Positions 34,851-43,356 of a stretch of DNA of 64,000 nt are shown piece by piece. The notes beneath the pieces were generated by a model that worked only from the letters and a program-made list of their open reading frames with translations, ran no database searches and had not been told where the DNA came from. The number at the start of each line of letters is the position of its first letter. The stretch's first letter is position 1. Source of the stretch: SpSt-501 sp037481615 (GTDB lineage Bacteria; Desulfobacterota; Desulfobacteria; Desulfobacterales; SpSt-501); the NCBI GenBank assembly GCA_037481615.1, contig JBBFLI010000018.1; one strand, written 5' to 3'. The position numbers were made by a program, and so were the translations under genes.

Positions 34851-36059
34851 GTGATCCTGCATGTCGACATGGACGCCTTCTACGCCGCGGTCGAGCAGCG
34901 CGACCGGCCGGAGCTTCGCGGCCTCCCGGTCGTGGTCGGCGGCACCGGGGGCCGCGGGGTGGTGGCCGCGGCGAGCTACGAGGCCCGCGCCTTCGGGGTA
35001 CGCTCGGCGATGCCCATGGCCGAGGCGCGAAGGCTTTGCCCGCAAGCGGTCTTTCTCCCCCCCCGGGGCGAGCGCTACCGCGAGGTCGCCCGCCGCATCC
35101 GCGAGGTGCTCGCCTCCTTCAGCCCGGTCGTCGAGCCCGTCTCGATCGACGAGGCCTTTCTCGACCTCGCCGGGACCGAGCGTCTCCACGGCCCGCCCGA
35201 AGCCGCGGGAAGGCGGCTCAAGGAACGGATCCTCGCCGCGGTCGGGCTCACCTGTTCGGTCGGCATCGCCCCCAACCGCTTTCTCGCCAAGGCGGCCTCG
35301 GATTTCCGCAAACCCGACGGCCTGACCGTGGTCGCCCCGGGGGAGGTCGAGTCCTTCCTCGCCGCCCTGCCGCTCGAAAAGGCCCCCGGCGTCGGCCCCC
35401 GGACGCGGGAGCGGCTTTCGCGCTTCGGGGTGCGCTTCATGGGGGAGATCGCCCGCATCCCCGGGGTCGAGCTCGTCGCCCTCCTCGGCCGGGCCGGAGA
35501 GCGGCTCTCCGCGCTCGCCCGCGGCATCGACGCGACCCCCGTCACCCCCGTTTCGCCCGCGCGCTCGTTCGGCAGCGAGTGCACCCTTGCCCGCGACACG
35601 CGGGACCGGGATCTTCTCCGCCGGCTCCTGCTCGAGCACGCGCAGGCCGTGGCGGGGGATCTACGCGCGGCGGGGATGCGCGCCCGCACGGTGGTCTTGA
35701 AGATCCGGCAGGCGGACTTCTCGCTCAACACGCGGCGGCGCACGTGGGGGGAACCCGCCGCCTCTTCGCACGAGATCTACCGCCGGGCGCTCGCTCTGCT
35801 CGAAGGGTTCCGGATCGGGAAGCCGGTGCGCCTGATCGGGATCGCCGCTACCGGCCTGGTCCCCGCAGGGCTTCCCTGCCAGCGGGCGCTTTTCGACGAA
35901 CAGGGAAGAGGGTCCGCGGAATGGGAACGGATCGACCGGGCGGTCGCCGCGATCGAGGGGCGGTTCGGGGAGGGGGCGGTGCGCCGCGCGAGCCTCAGGG
36001 GGGAGACGAAGCCGTCCCCAGGGCCGCCAGGACGCGGGAGACGACCTGGTCGGGGGTGA
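34851..36059 (+). CDS. dinB: DNA polymerase IV (Y family)
   Basis: A 402-residue Y-family polymerase for translesion synthesis. Catalytic elements: HVDMDAFYAAVEQ near the start, the YEARAFGVRSAMP segment, and SIDEAFLDLAG with the metal-binding D/E pair. The thumb/HhH region (GVGPRTRERLSRFGV) and little-finger domain follow. GTG 34851 is chosen over a TTG 36 bases upstream because gggagga precedes it at the right spacing and the protein then starts M-I-L-H-V-D-M-D. The C terminus overlaps the convergent shikimate kinase gene by 65 bases and has a basic, proline-rich tail. Confidence 0.93.
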   Translation: MILHVDMDAFYAAVEQRDRPELRGLPVVVGGTGGRGVVAAASYEARAFGVRSAMPMAEARRLCPQAVFLPPRGERYREVARRIREVLASFSPVVEPVSIDEAFLDLAGTERLHGPPEAAGRRLKERILAAVGLTCSVGIAPNRFLAKAASDFRKPDGLTVVAPGEVESFLAALPLEKAPGVGPRTRERLSRFGVRFMGEIARIPGVELVALLGRAGERLSALARGIDATPVTPVSPARSFGSECTLARDTRDRDLLRRLLLEHAQAVAGDLRAAGMRARTVVLKIRQADFSLNTRRRTWGEPAASSHEIYRRALALLEGFRIGKPVRLIGIAATGLVPAGLPCQRALFDEQGRGSAEWERIDRAVAAIEGRFGEGAVRRASLRGETKPSPGPPGRGRRPGRG

Positions 36060-36516
36060 GGCCGTCGGTGGCGACCACGAGGTCGGCCGCGCGGCGGTAG
36101 AGGGGGTCGCGCTCGGCGTAGAGATCCTCGAGCCTCCGGCCGGGGGCGATCACGACCCCGCGGGCGTCGAGATCGGCGAGTCGCTCGCGGAGACGGCCGA
36201 GGGCCAGCGCGAGATAGACGGCGATCCCGCCTTCCTTGAGGTGACGCATCGCCGCCTCGCGGTAGATCACGGATCCGCCGGGGGCGACCACGCAGCCCGC
36301 GAAGGAAAGCGAGAGGACATGGCGCTCTTCCAGCCGGCAGAAGCCCTCGAGGCCGTGCGCGCGGATCAGCTCCTGGAGGCTTTTCCCCTCACGGCGCTGG
36401 ATCACGAGGTCGGTGTCCAGGAAGGAGAAGTTGAGCCGCTTGGCGAGGAGGACGCCGACGGTGCTCTTGCCTGCGGCGGGCATGCCGATCAGCACGACGT
36501 GGTCGAAGGGGGGCAT
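35995..36516 (-). CDS. aroK: Shikimate kinase
   Basis: A 173-residue P-loop kinase that phosphorylates shikimate in the aromatic amino-acid pathway. Walker A is GMPAAGKSTVG (residues ~11-21); the shikimate-binding elements are FLDTDLVIQRREGKSLQELI (DxD) and the GGSVIYRE loop, with the lid arginine in ERDPLYRRAADLVV. It converges on dinB. No other aro genes are nearby. The deviation GGSVIYRE from the usual GGG-x-V is minor. Confidence 0.9.
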   Translation of the reverse strand: MPPFDHVVLIGMPAAGKSTVGVLLAKRLNFSFLDTDLVIQRREGKSLQELIRAHGLEGFCRLEERHVLSLSFAGCVVAPGGSVIYREAAMRHLKEGGIAVYLALALGRLRERLADLDARGVVIAPGRRLEDLYAERDPLYRRAADLVVATDGLTPDQVVSRVLAALGTASSPP

Positions 36517-36527
36517 GGGTTAGAAGC

Positions 36528-36558
36528 GGAAAGCCGCGGCCTCGGGCCGCGGCTTTCC
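36528..36558 (-). terminator. Terminator of the PEP-CTERM gene
   Basis: A perfect 14-bp inverted repeat (GGAAAGCCGCGGCC / GGCCGCGGCTTTCC) with a 3-base loop, between the stop at 36585 and the aroK start at 36516. On the minus strand a short T-containing run follows. Confidence 0.7.
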
Positions 36559-36584
36559 GGGAAGCTCGGCGCGAGGCTTCGGGA

Positions 36585-37586
36585 TCACGGGATGCGCCGC
36601 CGCAGCGCCGCCAGAACGGCGAGACCGGCCGCCGCCAAGACGGCCGTTGCCGGCTCCGGGACCGGTTTCACCGGCAGAAAACCCGCGAAGAGTTCGTTGT
36701 GGGCTTCGCCGGTTCCGAACAGCGAGCGCGCGATCAGCCCGCCCTCGATGTGGCCGTCGAAGAAGCTCACTTTCGCCCCGGGGGCGAGGACCGTCCCGTG
36801 CACCTCGATCCCGGCGATCTTGAGCGCGGTCGCCTCGTAGAAGTTGTAGAGGATGCGGTCGTCGGGGAAGAGGCCCTCCCTGTCCTGGTCGCCGTAGAGC
36901 CCGTTGAAGTAGAAGCCGAAGCGCTCGAGGCGGCCGATCTTCCCCGAGAGGTTGACGAGCACCGTCGACCCCTCGGGCACCTCGATCCGGAAATCCCCGA
37001 TGCGCACGAGATCCCAGGCCGAAAGGGTGAAGATGTTGAGCCGGGCGTCCGAACCCCTGAGGAAGAGGTTGGAATGGAGCTTTTCGACCGTGCCGTTGGC
37101 GTTGAGGCTGCCCCAGTAGGCAGACAACTCCTCAAGGGCGGTGCGCTCCTTTGCGAAATCGATCGGCGAAGGGGTCCTTTCCTGGAGACTGCCGTAGGTG
37201 AAGGTCTCGTAGCCGCCCGCGTCCTTGCCGATGAAGGCCCGGCCGCCGACGACGATGTCGCCTTTCTTGAATGCCGGGTCGCCGGAATTCTCGGCGGGGA
37301 AATAGCCCACGCTGCCGCGGCGGGCGAAGAGGTTGCCGCCCACGATGAGCTCGGGGTCGGAGTCGTCCCCGTTCTGCTCGCGGATCCGGCGCGCAACCGA
37401 CATGTCCGAGTAGAAGACGTTGCCTCCGGCCGCCACCCGGCCCTCGGTGTCGGTCTTCCACTGCACGAGATCCTCGAAGACGAAGACGTTGAACCGCGAA
37501 GCGACCCCCAGGGGCGAAGCCGGGGCAAGCAGCGGAAAAGCGGACAGGAAGAAGGCGAGCAGAAAGGCGGCGGCGGGTCGTTTCAT
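36585..37586 (-). CDS. Choice-of-anchor A domain protein with PEP-CTERM signal
   Basis: A 333-residue secreted protein. It has a signal peptide (cleavage near APA, residue ~23), then a choice-of-anchor A-type beta-rich domain with recurring G-G-N/G-R segments (EGRVAAGGNVFYSD, ELIVGGNLFARRG, DIVVGGRAFIG, GTVLAPGAKVSFFDGHIEGGLIA), and ends with a PEP-CTERM sorting tag: V-P-E-P, a hydrophobic helix (~20 residues) and RRR. Such proteins are handled by exosortase/archaeosortase-like systems and often go to extracellular polysaccharide-rich material. No exosortase gene is in the window. It has its own promoter and terminator, so it is monocistronic. Confidence 0.9.
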   Translation of the reverse strand: MKRPAAAFLLAFFLSAFPLLAPASPLGVASRFNVFVFEDLVQWKTDTEGRVAAGGNVFYSDMSVARRIREQNGDDSDPELIVGGNLFARRGSVGYFPAENSGDPAFKKGDIVVGGRAFIGKDAGGYETFTYGSLQERTPSPIDFAKERTALEELSAYWGSLNANGTVEKLHSNLFLRGSDARLNIFTLSAWDLVRIGDFRIEVPEGSTVLVNLSGKIGRLERFGFYFNGLYGDQDREGLFPDDRILYNFYEATALKIAGIEVHGTVLAPGAKVSFFDGHIEGGLIARSLFGTGEAHNELFAGFLPVKPVPEPATAVLAAAGLAVLAALRRRIP

Positions 37587-37637
37587 CGATCCCCCTTACT
37601 CAAGGGTTCGGGGCGGCACCAGAAATTAATTTCGCTT

Positions 37638-37666
37638 AAACTATCAGCGATTCCTCCCCTTGTCAA
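37638..37666 (-). promoter_or_regulatory. Sigma-70-type promoter of the PEP-CTERM gene
   Basis: Minus strand: TTGACA (37661-37666, perfect), a 17-base spacer and TAGTTT (37638-37643). It is ~50 bases upstream of the ATG at 37586. A palindrome GAAATTAATTTC sits at 37622-37633, around the predicted start of transcription, and may be an operator. Confidence 0.65.
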
Positions 37667-37745
37667 CCGGGGCCTTCTCAACTTGCCGAATTCCAACCAG
37701 ATACGATCGGGCAACGGCCTTTCGACGCGGCTTCTCGAGCCACCA

Positions 37746-37800
37746 CCCTAACATATTGATCGAAATGAAGGTTGACACACAACATATGGTATGACAGATT
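37746..37800 (+). promoter_or_regulatory. NrdR-box pair and promoter upstream of nrdJ
   Basis: Two related sites, CCCTAACATATTGATC (37746-37761) and ACACAACATATGGTAT (37777-37792), share the core AACATATnG. They are spaced exactly 31 bases apart, the spacing typical of NrdR-box pairs. The second matches the NrdR consensus ACACTATATATAGTGT at 12 of 16 positions; the first is weak alone. A perfect TTGACA (37772-37777) with a 17-base spacer to CAGATT (37795-37800) overlaps the second box, so a bound repressor would block the promoter. Confidence 0.65.
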
Positions 37801-37980
37801 ACCAAAATTCGGATCCACCGGCCGCCGGTCGTACGCCCTGCAACCGCCCTCCGCGCGGCATTTCTTTTCGGAACCGACTCCCCGTGATTATGTTGGCAGA
37901 AAAGGACATCGGATCGCGGCGAAGCCCCGCCGCCTGAACCCCGAAACCGCTGACCCGTCAACCGGACGAGGACCCCGATC

Positions 37981-40230
37981 ATGGAAGAAGCCCTCATCGC
38001 GCCCGCGGCGGTTGCGCCGCAGAAGCAGCCCCCCGCCAAGCCGCGGCTTGCGCTCTCCGAGAACGCGCTCACGGTGCTGCGCAAGCGCTACCTGAAAAAA
38101 GACCCCCAGGGCAAGCCGATCGAAACCCCGGAGAAAATGTTCCGCCGGGTCGCCCACCACATCGCGCGCGCCGAGAGGAACTACGGCGCCGACGAGAGCC
38201 GGACGGCCGAAATCGAGGAGATCTTCTACGATCTCATGACCACGTTCCGCTTTCTGCCGAACTCCCCGACGCTCATGAACGCCGGGCGGCGCCTCGGCCA
38301 GCTCGCCGCCTGCTTCGTGCTGCCCGTGGAAGACAGCATGGAGGGGATCTTCGACGCCCTGCGCAACGCGGCGCTCATCCACAAGTCCGGCGGCGGGACG
38401 GGCTTTTCCTTCTCGCGGCTCCGGCCCAAGAACAGCAACGTCGGCTCGACGGGGGGGGTCGCCTCCGGGCCGGTCTCCTTCATGAAGATCTTCAACACCG
38501 CCACCGAGCAGGTGAAGCAGGGCGGCACGCGGCGCGGAGCCAACATGGCGATCCTGCGCGTCGACCACCCCGACATCCTGGAGTTCATCCATTGCAAGTC
38601 GAGCGGCCGCGACCTGAACAACTTCAACATCTCGGTCGCCGTGACCGACGCCTTCATGCGCGCGGCCGCCGCCGGCGAGGACTACGACCTCCTCGACCCC
38701 CGGGACAAGCGCCCCGTCGCACGACTCAACGCGGCCGAGGTCTACGCCGCCCTCGTCTCGCAGGCCTGGAAGACGGGCGACCCGGGCATCATCTTCCTCG
38801 ACCGCATGAACGCGGCGAACCCCACCCCCGAGCTCGGCGAAATCGAGTCCACGAACCCCTGCGGCGAGCAGCCGCTGCTCCCGATGGAGGCCTGCAACCT
38901 GGGCTCGATCAACCTCGCCCGTTTCGTGCGCCCGGCCGCGGGAATCGACTGGGAGGCCCTGCGCGAGACGGTGAACTGGTCGGTGCGCTTCCTCGACGAC
39001 ACGATCGACATGTCCCGCTATCCTCTCCCCGAGATCACGGCCATGGTGCAGGGAAACCGCAAGGTGGGCCTGGGGGTCATGGGTTTCGCCGATCTGCTCT
39101 TCGAGCTCGGCATCCCCTACGACTCCGAGGAGGCCCTGCAGACGGCCGAGTCGGTCATGGCCTTCATCCAGCAGACCGCGCATGCCGCCTCGGAGGCGCT
39201 CGCCCACGAACGCGGCGTCTTCCCCAACTGGGAAAAGAGCATTTACGGCAAACAGGGGCTCAAGCGCCGCAACGCGACCCTGACGACGATCGCGCCCACC
39301 GGCACGTTGAGCATCATCGCCGGCTGCTCGAGCGGCATCGAGCCCCTCTTCGCCCTGAGCTTCGTCCGCCGCGTCATGGACAACGACCGGCTGCTCGAGG
39401 TGAACCCGGTCTTCGAGCGGGTGGCGCGCGAGCGCGGCTTCTACAGCGCGGAACTCATGGACCGGATCGCCCGCGAGGGCTCGATCCGGCACCTCGAGGA
39501 GATCCCCGAGGACGTGCGCCGCGTCTTCGTGACCGCCCACGACATTTCGCCCGACTGGCACGTGCGCATGCAAGCCGCCTTCCAGAAGCACACCGACAAC
39601 GCGGTTTCGAAAACCGTGAACCTCCCGCGGCAGGCGACGGTCGACGACGTCCGCCGCGTCTACGATCTCGCCTTCGAGCTCGGCTGCAAGGGGGTGACCA
39701 TCTACCGCGACGGCAGCAAGGAGAACCAGGTGCTCTCCGTCGGGGGCGCCGCCGGGATGCCGCCGGGCGGGGTGCTCGAGCGGCCCGAGACCCTCTTCGG
39801 CTTCACGACCAAGATCAAGACCGGCTACGGCCACCTCTACGTCACCGTCACCGAGCTCGACGGGCGGCCCTTCGAGGTCTTCGCGACGATCGGCAAATCG
39901 GGCCGTTCGACCACGGCCAAGACCGAGGCGATCGGCAGGCTCGTCTCGCTCGCCCTGCGCTCGGGCGTCACCGTGGACAAGATCGTCGATCAGCTGAAGG
40001 GGATCTGCGGCGAGCACCCGATCTTCCAGAACGGCGGGCTCGTGCTCTCCATCCCGGATGCGATCGCCCGCGTGCTCGAGAAGCGCTACCTCACCCGGGA
40101 AGGCCAGCCCCGGACCGGCAAGACCGAGCCGAGCCTCTCGGGGGAGAAATGCCCGGAGTGCGGGCAGAAGGTCGCCTTCGAGGAGGGCTGCCTCATCTGC
40201 CACTTCTGCGGCTACAACAAGTGCAGCTGA
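37981..40230 (+). CDS. nrdJ: Adenosylcobalamin-dependent (class II) ribonucleotide reductase
   Basis: A 749-residue class II reductase that makes deoxynucleotides with a B12-derived thiyl radical and needs no oxygen. Active-site features are visible: NPCGEQPLLPMEACNLGSINL, the FMKIFNTATEQVKQGGTRRGANMAIL loop, APTGTLSIIAG. The C-terminal ~130 residues are the extra domain of the TIGR02504-type enzymes, ending in a zinc-knuckle/redox tail (CPECG, CLICHFCGYNKC). Length is usual for the family. It stands alone behind NrdR boxes. Together with NrfHA it supports an anaerobic life style. Confidence 0.96.
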   Translation: MEEALIAPAAVAPQKQPPAKPRLALSENALTVLRKRYLKKDPQGKPIETPEKMFRRVAHHIARAERNYGADESRTAEIEEIFYDLMTTFRFLPNSPTLMNAGRRLGQLAACFVLPVEDSMEGIFDALRNAALIHKSGGGTGFSFSRLRPKNSNVGSTGGVASGPVSFMKIFNTATEQVKQGGTRRGANMAILRVDHPDILEFIHCKSSGRDLNNFNISVAVTDAFMRAAAAGEDYDLLDPRDKRPVARLNAAEVYAALVSQAWKTGDPGIIFLDRMNAANPTPELGEIESTNPCGEQPLLPMEACNLGSINLARFVRPAAGIDWEALRETVNWSVRFLDDTIDMSRYPLPEITAMVQGNRKVGLGVMGFADLLFELGIPYDSEEALQTAESVMAFIQQTAHAASEALAHERGVFPNWEKSIYGKQGLKRRNATLTTIAPTGTLSIIAGCSSGIEPLFALSFVRRVMDNDRLLEVNPVFERVARERGFYSAELMDRIAREGSIRHLEEIPEDVRRVFVTAHDISPDWHVRMQAAFQKHTDNAVSKTVNLPRQATVDDVRRVYDLAFELGCKGVTIYRDGSKENQVLSVGGAAGMPPGGVLERPETLFGFTTKIKTGYGHLYVTVTELDGRPFEVFATIGKSGRSTTAKTEAIGRLVSLALRSGVTVDKIVDQLKGICGEHPIFQNGGLVLSIPDAIARVLEKRYLTREGQPRTGKTEPSLSGEKCPECGQKVAFEEGCLICHFCGYNKCS

Positions 40231-40253
40231 GGCGCCCCTCAGGGCCGCCTCAG
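40227..40253. terminator. Hairpin between convergent nrdJ and zur stops
   Basis: CTGAGGCG / CGCCTCAG, 8-bp perfect stem with an 11-base loop, overlapping both stop codons. It could terminate transcription from either side; it lacks a T-run. Confidence 0.45.
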
Positions 40254-40673
40254 GCAGTTGACGCAGAGCCCCTCCGCCCGGACCTCGACGCGGCGGATCT
40301 CGCCCGCGAACACGCGGCGCACGCCGGCGAGATCCACGCGCACCCCCCCCGGCGGCAGGCACTGCACGGCGCCGCAGCGCGCGCAGCGGAAATGGGGGTG
40401 CGCCGGGTGTTGCTCGCTCGGCGCCATGCCGAAGAGCCGGCCGCGGCCCCCGAGCGAGAGCTCCTCGAGGATCCCCTTCGCCACCAGGCGGTCGAGGATG
40501 CGGTAGACCGTGACGCGGTCGAGGCTCCCCGTGCGGCTGACCGTGCGGTGGATCTCCGCCGCGCTCAGGGGCGCGGGGTGGCTGCCGACGACCTCGAGCA
40601 CGCGCAGCCGGCCCGCCGTCGCCTCCAGGCCGGCCCGCTCGAGGATTTCCCGGTAGTTGCAGCGCGAGCACAT
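40239..40673 (-). CDS. zur: Fur-family repressor, probably Zur
   Basis: A 144-residue Fur-family protein: an N-terminal winged helix (GRLRVLEVVGSHPAPLSAAEIHRTV, DRVTVYRILDRLVAKGI) and a C-terminal dimerisation domain with HPAHPHFRCARCGAVQC and a closing CVNC, giving the two structural-zinc CxxC pairs. ATG 40673 fits; the frame opens further upstream without a ribosome site. It is the last gene of znuABC-zur, 32 bases after znuB. Zinc sensing is inferred from this context. The paired palindromes upstream of znuA are its likely operators. Confidence 0.85.
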   Translation of the reverse strand: MCSRCNYREILERAGLEATAGRLRVLEVVGSHPAPLSAAEIHRTVSRTGSLDRVTVYRILDRLVAKGILEELSLGGRGRLFGMAPSEQHPAHPHFRCARCGAVQCLPPGGVRVDLAGVRRVFAGEIRRVEVRAEGLCVNCLRRP

Positions 40674-40705
40674 GGCGGATTCCGCGATCTTCGCCGACCG
40701 CAGGT

Positions 40706-41530
40706 TCAGCCGGCACCCCCTGCGCGCGCCGGATGGAGGCGCCGCCACAGGAGTGCGGCCCCGAAGCCCGCGGCCGCCACGAGGATGATCGTCGCCCCCG
40801 AGGTGAGATCGAGCCCGTAGGAGACGAAGAGCCCGACCACGGTGAAGAGGGCGCTCAAAGCGGTCGCCCGCGCCATCATCCCTTTCAGCGAGCCGCTGAA
40901 GGACTCGGCGATGAAGGGCGGGATGGTGAGCAGCGCGATCACGAGGATCAACCCCACCACCCGGATCACGATCACGACACTCGCCGCGATCAGCGCGAGC
41001 ATGAGGCTGTAGAGGGCCGCCACGGGCACGCGTCGGATGCGTGCGAACTCGGGGTCGTAGGACATGGCGAGAAAATGGGGGTAGAACCACGCGACGACCC
41101 CCACGACGAGAGCGGCGATGACCGCCATCTCGCCCAGTTCGGAGGCGGGCACGGCCAGAATGCTCCCGAAGAGGTAGCTCATGAGATCGCTGCGGTAGCC
41201 GGGGGTGAGATCGATCAGGACGATCCCCGCCGCCATCCCGACCGCCCAGATCACCCCGACCACCGCGTCCGCGCGGTGCCGCGCGCGAAGCGTCACCGCG
41301 GCCATCGCCGCGGCGGCGGCGAGCGCGACGCCCAGAGTCCCCGCGAGAAACGGCCAGCCGAGGAAGATCGCCAGTCCGATCCCGCCGTAGGCCGCATGGG
41401 CGATCCCCCCGGCGAGAAAGACGATCCGGTTCACCACGACGAGCGTCCCGATGACGCCGCAGACGAGGCTCACGAGCAGCCCGGCGGCGAGCGCGTGGCG
41501 CATGAACTCCATGTGCAGGATCTCGGACAT
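40706..41530 (-). CDS. znuB: Zinc ABC transporter permease ZnuB
   Basis: A 274-residue ABC-3-family permease with about eight membrane segments and the family blocks VVVNRIVFLAGGIAHAAYGGIGLA, DLMSYLFGSILAV and VVGLILVIALLTIPPFIAESFSG. It forms the inner-membrane channel for Zn(II) (or Mn(II)) import with ZnuC. Starts one base after the znuC stop, so translation is coupled. Metal choice is inferred from the His-rich ZnuA and the Fur-family gene. Confidence 0.93.
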   Translation of the reverse strand: MSEILHMEFMRHALAAGLLVSLVCGVIGTLVVVNRIVFLAGGIAHAAYGGIGLAIFLGWPFLAGTLGVALAAAAAMAAVTLRARHRADAVVGVIWAVGMAAGIVLIDLTPGYRSDLMSYLFGSILAVPASELGEMAVIAALVVGVVAWFYPHFLAMSYDPEFARIRRVPVAALYSLMLALIAASVVIVIRVVGLILVIALLTIPPFIAESFSGSLKGMMARATALSALFTVVGLFVSYGLDLTSGATIILVAAAGFGAALLWRRLHPARAGGAG

Positions 41531-41531
41531 C

Positions 41532-42317
41532 TCAACCTTCCCGATGGACTTCGAAGACGCGATGCGGGACCCCGTGGGCCACGAGATCGACCGGGCAGCG
41601 GTAGGCGGCCTCGAGCAGCTCGGGGGTGATTTCGCCCCCCGCGTGGTGGTGCAGGCGGCGGTTCACACAGGCGACCGATTTCACCCGCGGCGAGAGCATC
41701 ATCGTGTCGTGGGTCACGGCGACGATCGTGACGCTGCGGTTCAGTTCGGCCAGGAGATCATAGAACTCCGCGCGCCCCTGGGCGTCGATGCTGGCCATGG
41801 CCTCGTCGAGGAGCAGGATCTCGGGCCGGGAGACGAGGGCGCGGGCGATGAAGGCGCGCTGCAGTTGCCCCCCGGAGAGCTGCCCGACGCGGCGGCGTCG
41901 AAGCTCCCAGACGCCCATCTCCTCCATCGCCCGGCGCACGGCGGCCTCCTCCTCGCGGCGGGCCCCCGGCCGCATCCGCCCCCCGCCCGCCCCGAGCCTC
42001 CCCATGCGCACGACGTCGTGGACGCAGATCGGGAAGCTCTTGTTCACATGGACGTTCTGCGGCACGTACCCCACGCGGTGGGCCGCCCGGGGCGGGGAGG
42101 TCCCGAGAACGGCGATCTCCCCGCGCCGGGGGGCGAGCAGCCCCAGGATGAGCTTGAGAAGCGTCGTCTTGCCCCCGCCGTTCGGCCCGATCAGGACGAG
42201 GAAATCGCCTCGCGGGACGACGAGATTCACCCCTTCGAGCACGGACTGGCCGTTATAGGAGAACCAGACCCCGCGGATGTCGATCACCGGCTCGGGCCGG
42301 TTGCGATTCCTTTCCAT
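41532..42317 (-). CDS. znuC: Zinc ABC transporter ATPase ZnuC
   Basis: A 261-residue ABC ATPase: Walker A GPNGGGKTT, Q-loop VGYVPQNVHVN, signature LSGGQLQRAFIARAL, Walker B ILLLDEAMASID and the switch histidine in VTHD. It powers metal import with ZnuB. A short Arg/Gly-rich insertion sits before the signature motif (GAGGGRMRPGARR). Lies 6 bases after znuA in the operon. Confidence 0.94.
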   Translation of the reverse strand: MERNRNRPEPVIDIRGVWFSYNGQSVLEGVNLVVPRGDFLVLIGPNGGGKTTLLKLILGLLAPRRGEIAVLGTSPPRAAHRVGYVPQNVHVNKSFPICVHDVVRMGRLGAGGGRMRPGARREEEAAVRRAMEEMGVWELRRRRVGQLSGGQLQRAFIARALVSRPEILLLDEAMASIDAQGRAEFYDLLAELNRSVTIVAVTHDTMMLSPRVKSVACVNRRLHHHAGGEITPELLEAAYRCPVDLVAHGVPHRVFEVHREG

Positions 42318-42323
42318 GTCGCC

Positions 42324-43265
42324 TCACGGCAGGGCCTCGCGCAGCCGCCCGGCCGCCCGGCGCAGGTTCTCCGCCCAGTCCGCGGCGAGCGGATCGACCG
42401 GGATCACCTTCCCCCCGATCCCGCGCGCCACGGCCTCGGCGCTGCGGGTCGAGAACTGGGGCTGCACGAAGACCGCCCGGATGCCTTCCTGGCGCGCGAA
42501 GCGGATCACTTCCTCGAGCCGGGCGGGCTTGGGCTCCTTGCCCTCGACTTCGATCGCCCGCTGCTCGAGCCCGTAGTCGCGGGCGAAATAGCCCCACGAG
42601 GGGTGAAAGACGAGAAACCGGGCCCCTTCCCTCCCGGCGAACAGCGCGCGCAACTCGGCGTCCAGCCTTTCGATTTCCTCGAGAAACGAAGCGTACCCCG
42701 CTTCATACCGCGCACGGTGATCCGGATCAACCGCGATCAGCCCGTCCCGGATGTGCGCCGCCTGGATGCGGACGAGCGCGGGGGAGAGCCAGATATGCGG
42801 GTCGAGCCCGTCGTCATGAACGTGCCCATGGCCGCCGTCGGCTCCGTGGGTGTGAAGCCTGCCGCGGGAAGAGGTCTTCGCCGCCGTCCTGTGGCGGTGG
42901 CCGTCGGCGTGAACGTGGGCCGGGAGCGCGATCTTCTCGACTCCCCGGTCGGTGGCGACGATCGGCATCCGGGGGTTCGCGGTCGCGATCTTCTCCATCC
43001 AGGCCTTTTCGAAGTCGATCCCGATCGCGAAGTAGACCGCCGCACGGGAGAGCTCGGCCATCTGGCGCGGCCGGGGTTCATACGAATGCGGGTCCGCCCC
43101 CGGCGGCACGAACACCGACACCCGGACCCGCTCGCCGCCGATCCGCTCGACGAAATACCGCTGCGGCTCGATGCTCACGAACACCGGAACGGGGGAGCCC
43201 GCAACCGCCCCCGACCCCCACATCGAAACGATCAGGGCCCACAGTACCAGCCGACGCGAGTTCAT
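42324..43265 (-). CDS. znuA: Zinc-binding periplasmic protein ZnuA
   Basis: A 313-residue cluster A-I substrate-binding protein with a signal peptide (cleavage after AVA, ~residue 22). The metal ligands are in GADPHSYEP, DPHIWLSP and VFHPSWGYFA, and a long His/Asp-rich loop (~residues 118-155: HVHADGHRHR, HTHGADGGHGHVHDDG) is typical of zinc rather than manganese binders. An ATG seven codons upstream exists, but gaggagg lies between them, so ATG 43265 is used. First gene of znuABC-zur. Confidence 0.94.
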   Translation of the reverse strand: MNSRRLVLWALIVSMWGSGAVAGSPVPVFVSIEPQRYFVERIGGERVRVSVFVPPGADPHSYEPRPRQMAELSRAAVYFAIGIDFEKAWMEKIATANPRMPIVATDRGVEKIALPAHVHADGHRHRTAAKTSSRGRLHTHGADGGHGHVHDDGLDPHIWLSPALVRIQAAHIRDGLIAVDPDHRARYEAGYASFLEEIERLDAELRALFAGREGARFLVFHPSWGYFARDYGLEQRAIEVEGKEPKPARLEEVIRFARQEGIRAVFVQPQFSTRSAEAVARGIGGKVIPVDPLAADWAENLRRAAGRLREALP

Positions 43266-43280
43266 GAATGTCCTCCTCGG

Positions 43281-43297
43281 ATGCAATCTGTTTGCAT
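43281..43297. promoter_or_regulatory. Zur-type operator 1 (start-proximal)
   Basis: ATGCAATCTGTTTGCAT: inverted ATGCAA/TTGCAT with a 5-base centre, 16 bases before the znuA ATG and downstream of the predicted start of transcription. Same pattern as the site at 43351-43367. Confidence 0.6.
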
Positions 43298-43327
43298 ATC
43301 ACATCTCAGCAGATTTTCCCTTTAACA

Positions 43328-43356
43328 CTAATACAGCGAACGTTCACGTTTTGCAA
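43328..43356 (-). promoter_or_regulatory. Promoter of znuABC-zur
   Basis: Minus strand: TTGCAA (43351-43356), a 17-base spacer and TATTAG (43328-43333). The -35 box is itself a half of Zur-type site 2, so repressor binding there would compete with RNA polymerase. Confidence 0.55.

Larger units (their letters stand above)
37587..37980. other. 394-base divergent intergenic region, PEP-CTERM gene / nrdJ
   Basis: A comparatively AT-rich region with no gene. It holds the leftward promoter of the PEP-CTERM gene (37638-37666), a perfect 12-bp palindrome GAAATTAATTTC (37622-37633) just downstream of that promoter's -10, the two NrdR-like boxes (37746-37792) and the nrdJ promoter, then ~180 bases of GC-rich leader before the nrdJ ATG. 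Confidence 0.6.

Noticed and set aside
37587..37980. Cobalamin riboswitch upstream of the B12-dependent nrdJ
   Set aside because: I could not find the conserved B12-box (GCCACUG-like) or a matching long helical layout; the NrdR-box pair explains the region better.
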